Shown: piece by piece, positions 42,631 to 45,152 of the stretch | How the letters are laid out: the number at the start of each line of letters is the position of its first letter | Numbering within the stretch: the stretch's first letter is position 1 | Source: Bradyrhizobium oropedii | Lineage (GTDB): Bacteria > Pseudomonadota > Alphaproteobacteria > Rhizobiales > Xanthobacteraceae | Direction of reading: 5' to 3' | Length of the DNA: 45,152 bases | Assembly: GCF_020889685.1 (NCBI RefSeq) | Contig: NZ_JACMYO010000055.1 | Coordinates: 1-45,152, forward strand | Program-made: the position numbers and the translations under genes | Notes under the pieces: generated by a model | What the model was told of the DNA's origin: nothing | Seen by the model: only the letters and a program-made list of their open reading frames with translations | Databases searched by the model: none

Positions 42631-43188
42631 ATGCAAGCATCCCAAAATGAGTTGCCGGTCTGGCATGGCACCACGATCTGCACGGTCCGCAAGGGCGGCA
42701 AGGTGGTGATCGGCGGTGACGGGCAGGTCTCGATCGGCCAGACCGTGATCAAGGCCAATGCCAAGAAGGTCCGCCGGATCGGCAAGGGCGACGTGATCGG
42801 CGGCTTTGCCGGCGCCACCGCCGACGCCTTCACCCTGTTCGAGCGGCTGGAAAGCAAGCTGGAGCAATATCCGGGGCAGCTGACCCGGGCGGCGGTCGAG
42901 CTCGCCAAGGACTGGCGGACCGATCGCTATTTGCGCCGGCTGGAAGCCATGATGATCGTCGCCGACAAGGACGTCTCCCTGGTGCTGACCGGCACCGGCG
43001 ACGTGCTGGAGCCCGAATCCGGCGTCATGGCGATCGGTTCCGGCGGCAATTATGCCCTCGCCGCGGCCCGCGCGCTGGTCGACACCGACAAGGACGCCGA
43101 GACCATCGTCCGCCGCGCGCTGGATATCGCCGCCGATATCTGCGTCTACACCAACCGGAACGTGACGATCGAGACGATCGGCGGCTGA
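42631..43188 (+). CDS. hslV: ATP-dependent protease subunit HslV (ClpQ)
   Basis: A 185-residue N-terminal nucleophile hydrolase. Removal of 13 residues exposes TTICTVRKGG with nucleophile Thr14. GGDGQVSIGQTV and SGGNYALAAARAL are HslV signatures. It forms a dodecameric chamber capped by HslU hexamers. A GNAT gene starts 2 bases after its stop. Confidence 0.97.
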   Translation: MQASQNELPVWHGTTICTVRKGGKVVIGGDGQVSIGQTVIKANAKKVRRIGKGDVIGGFAGATADAFTLFERLESKLEQYPGQLTRAAVELAKDWRTDRYLRRLEAMMIVADKDVSLVLTGTGDVLEPESGVMAIGSGGNYALAAARALVDTDKDAETIVRRALDIAADICVYTNRNVTIETIGG

Positions 43189-43190
43189 GC

Positions 43191-43676
43191 ATGGCCGCCC
43201 CCTACCATTTCCGCCCGATGACGACGGCCGACCTGCCGCAGATCAGGCGCTGGCTGGCGCTGCCGCATGTCCGGGAGTGGTGGGGCGATCCGGCCGAGCA
43301 ATATGCGCTGGTCAGCGGCGACCTCGACGAGCCGGCGATGGACCAATTCATCGTCGCCGCCGAGGGCAGCGATCTCGGCTACATCCAGTGCTACGACCTG
43401 ACGGCGTGGAATTCGGGCTTCGGCAAGCAGCCGGACGGCACCCGCGGCATCGATCTCTTCATCGGTGAGCCCGACATGGTGGCACGCGGCCATGGCTCGA
43501 CGCTGATCCGCGCCTTTGTCGAGGAGCGGCTGGCGCAAGGCGCGCCGCGTATCGTCACCGATCCCGATCCAGCCAATGCGCGTGCCGTGCACGCCTATGC
43601 GAAAGCGGGCTTTCAGGAGGCAGGAATGGTCGATACGCCCGACGGGCCTGCTCTGCTCATGATCCGCGACAAATGA
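43191..43676 (+). CDS. GNAT family N-acetyltransferase inserted between hslV and hslU
   Basis: A 161-residue acetyltransferase, related to the aminoglycoside 6'-N-acetyltransferase (AacA/RimJ-like) group: FRPMTTADLPQIRRWLALPHVREWWGD, then IDLFIGEPDMVARGHGSTLIRAFVEERL with the R-G-x-G-S acetyl-CoA loop, and a C-terminal HAYAKAGFQEAG. The substrate is unknown; resistance is only a family possibility. It lies 2 bases after hslV and 61 before hslU, so it is presumably part of that heat-shock operon. Confidence 0.9.
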   Translation: MAAPYHFRPMTTADLPQIRRWLALPHVREWWGDPAEQYALVSGDLDEPAMDQFIVAAEGSDLGYIQCYDLTAWNSGFGKQPDGTRGIDLFIGEPDMVARGHGSTLIRAFVEERLAQGAPRIVTDPDPANARAVHAYAKAGFQEAGMVDTPDGPALLMIRDK

Positions 43677-43737
43677 ACCAAAACGCAGGCGCGGAACGGC
43701 GCTTGCCGAGACAGTGCTTTCAACCTAGCTAGAGCCA

Positions 43738-45042
43738 ATGACTGACTTCTCCCCCCGCGAAATCGTTTCTGAACTTGACCGTTTCATCGTCGGCCAGGCC
43801 GACGCCAAGCGCGCGGTGTCGATCGCGCTGCGCAACCGCTGGCGACGGCTGCAGCTTGCCGGTTCCCTGCGCGAGGAGGTTCTGCCCAAGAACATCCTGA
43901 TGATCGGGCCGACCGGCGTCGGCAAGACCGAGATCGCACGGCGACTGGCCAAGCTTGCGGGCGCGCCGTTCCTCAAGGTCGAGGCCACGAAATTCACCGA
44001 GGTCGGCTATGTCGGCCGCGACGTCGAGCAGATCGTCCGCGACCTCGTCGAGGTTGCGATTTCGCAGACCCGCGAGCGCAAGCGCAAGGACGTTCAGGCC
44101 CGCGCTCAGCTCGCCGCCGAGGAGCGCGTGCTGGATGCGCTGGTCGGCCCGGGATCGAGCCCGGCGACGCGCGAATCGTTCCGCAAGAAGCTGCGCGCCG
44201 GCGAACTCAACGACAAGGAAATCGAGATCGAGACGCAGTCGTCCGGTAGCGGCATGCCGATGTTCGAAATCCCCGGCATGCCCGGCGCCCAGATGGGGGC
44301 GATCTCGCTCGGCGACATCTTCGGCAAGATGGGCGGACGCAGCAAGACCCGCCGCCTGACGGTGGAAGGCTCGCACGAGATCCTCGTCAACGAGGAATCC
44401 GACAAGCTGCTCGACACCGACCAGGTGGTTCAGGAGGCGATCAGCGCAGTCGAGAACAACGGCATCGTCTTTCTCGACGAGATCGACAAGATCTGCGTGC
44501 GTGAGAACCGCGCCGGCGGCGACGTCTCCCGCGAGGGCGTGCAGCGCGACCTGCTGCCGCTGATCGAGGGCACCACGGTCTCGACCAAACACGGCGCGGT
44601 CAAGACCGACCACATCCTGTTCATCGCCTCGGGCGCTTTCCATATCGCCAAGCCGTCGGACCTGCTGCCCGAACTGCAGGGCCGCCTGCCGATTCGCGTC
44701 GAGCTGCAGGCGTTGACCCGCGACGACATGCGCCGGATCCTGACCGAGCCGGAAGCGTCGCTGATCAAGCAATATGTCGCGCTGATGAAGACCGAGGGCG
44801 TCACGCTCGACATCACCGACGACGCGATTGACGCGCTGGCCGACGTTGCGGTTGCGGTCAATTCCACGGTCGAGAATATCGGCGCGCGGCGGCTGCAGAC
44901 TGTGATGGAGCGGGTGCTGGACGAGATCTCCTTCACCGCCCCCGATCGCCACGGCGAGACCATCCGGGTCGATGCCGATTACGTCACCAAGCATGTCGGC
45001 GACCTCGCCAAGAATACCGATCTGAGCCGGTTTATTTTGTAG
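43738..45042 (+). CDS. hslU: ATP-dependent protease ATPase subunit HslU (ClpY)
   Basis: A 434-residue AAA+ unfoldase. It starts TDFSPREIVSELDRFIVGQ; Walker A GPTGVGKT is at residues 57-64 and Walker B GIVFLDEIDKI follows the I-domain insertion. The C-terminus ends DLSRFIL, the tail that docks into HslV. It is complete in the window. Confidence 0.97.
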   Translation: MTDFSPREIVSELDRFIVGQADAKRAVSIALRNRWRRLQLAGSLREEVLPKNILMIGPTGVGKTEIARRLAKLAGAPFLKVEATKFTEVGYVGRDVEQIVRDLVEVAISQTRERKRKDVQARAQLAAEERVLDALVGPGSSPATRESFRKKLRAGELNDKEIEIETQSSGSGMPMFEIPGMPGAQMGAISLGDIFGKMGGRSKTRRLTVEGSHEILVNEESDKLLDTDQVVQEAISAVENNGIVFLDEIDKICVRENRAGGDVSREGVQRDLLPLIEGTTVSTKHGAVKTDHILFIASGAFHIAKPSDLLPELQGRLPIRVELQALTRDDMRRILTEPEASLIKQYVALMKTEGVTLDITDDAIDALADVAVAVNSTVENIGARRLQTVMERVLDEISFTAPDRHGETIRVDADYVTKHVGDLAKNTDLSRFIL

Positions 45043-45058
45043 GCGGCACAGCTAAGAT

Positions 45059-45152
45059 CGTCGTCGCTGCGAAAGCAGGGACCCATAACCACCGGCGCCC
45101 ATTGTTGAAGCAAACCGCGGCCCCAGCGTTGGTCAAACGCAGGCCGGTGGTT
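45059..45152. repeat. Family C palindromic repeat, copy 2 (cut by window end)
   Basis: TCGTCGTCGCTGC then GAAA then GCAGGGACCCATAACCACC matches the left arm of the 37482-37622 element. AACCACCGGC (45087-45096) pairs perfectly with GCCGGTGGTT (45143-45152) at the very end of the window, so more of the element may continue outside. It sits 17 bases after hslU. Confidence 0.75.

Overview
The window is high-GC, gene-dense alphaproteobacterial chromosome, most likely Bradyrhizobium or a close relative. The pointers are the linkage dnaK-dnaJ-pmtA, the his cluster hisB-DUF2628-hisH-hisA-hisF-hisE followed by type I coaA, an hrcA-grpE pair, and three families of small palindromic intergenic repeats of the kind common in Bradyrhizobium genomes. 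The genus is an inference from gene order and protein character; no database was searched.

Layout. Positions 2-3.6 kb hold the end of an MFS transporter, an EI24/CysZ-like membrane protein, and a leftward padR-DUF1048-serine hydrolase operon with a recognisable promoter and operator. Positions 3.7-9.7 kb are a leftward efflux and secondary-metabolite block: emrA-like, emrB-like, a type III polyketide synthase, an ICMT-like O-methyltransferase and a second DHA2 exporter, the last three joined by 4-base stop/start overlaps. Positions 9.8-12.1 kb carry nth, a DUF2244 protein and an AraC-alkyltransferase fusion. Positions 12.3-19.5 kb are a leftward housekeeping run: dnaK, dnaJ, pmtA, an FMN reductase, pyrF, a DUF1330 protein, dapB and gpmA. 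dnaK has a good heat-shock sigma factor (RpoH) promoter candidate.

Positions 20.0-23.1 kb hold a periplasmic protein with two similar halves, an apparently exported nicotinamidase, an AraC regulator and a VOC protein. Positions 23.1-25.0 kb carry hrcA-grpE. Positions 25.3-27.8 kb carry rph-rdgB-hemW. An LpoA-like lipoprotein (27.9-29.1 kb) is divergent from rsmI-yraN-gshB. Positions 31.8-37.5 kb carry a Tat-type metallo-hydrolase, a YifB/ComM ATPase, a small periplasmic protein and a hybrid histidine kinase. Positions 37.7-42.4 kb are coaA and the his cluster on the minus strand. Positions 42.6-45.0 kb are hslV-GNAT-hslU, and the window ends inside a repeat element.

Functionally most of the window is core metabolism and proteostasis: DnaK/DnaJ/GrpE, HrcA and HslVU lie within about 28 kb. 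The most distinctive part is the 3.7-9.7 kb block, which looks like a route for making, methylating and exporting an alkylpyrone- or alkylresorcinol-type lipid. Its last exporter appears to have a frameshift at the C-terminus.
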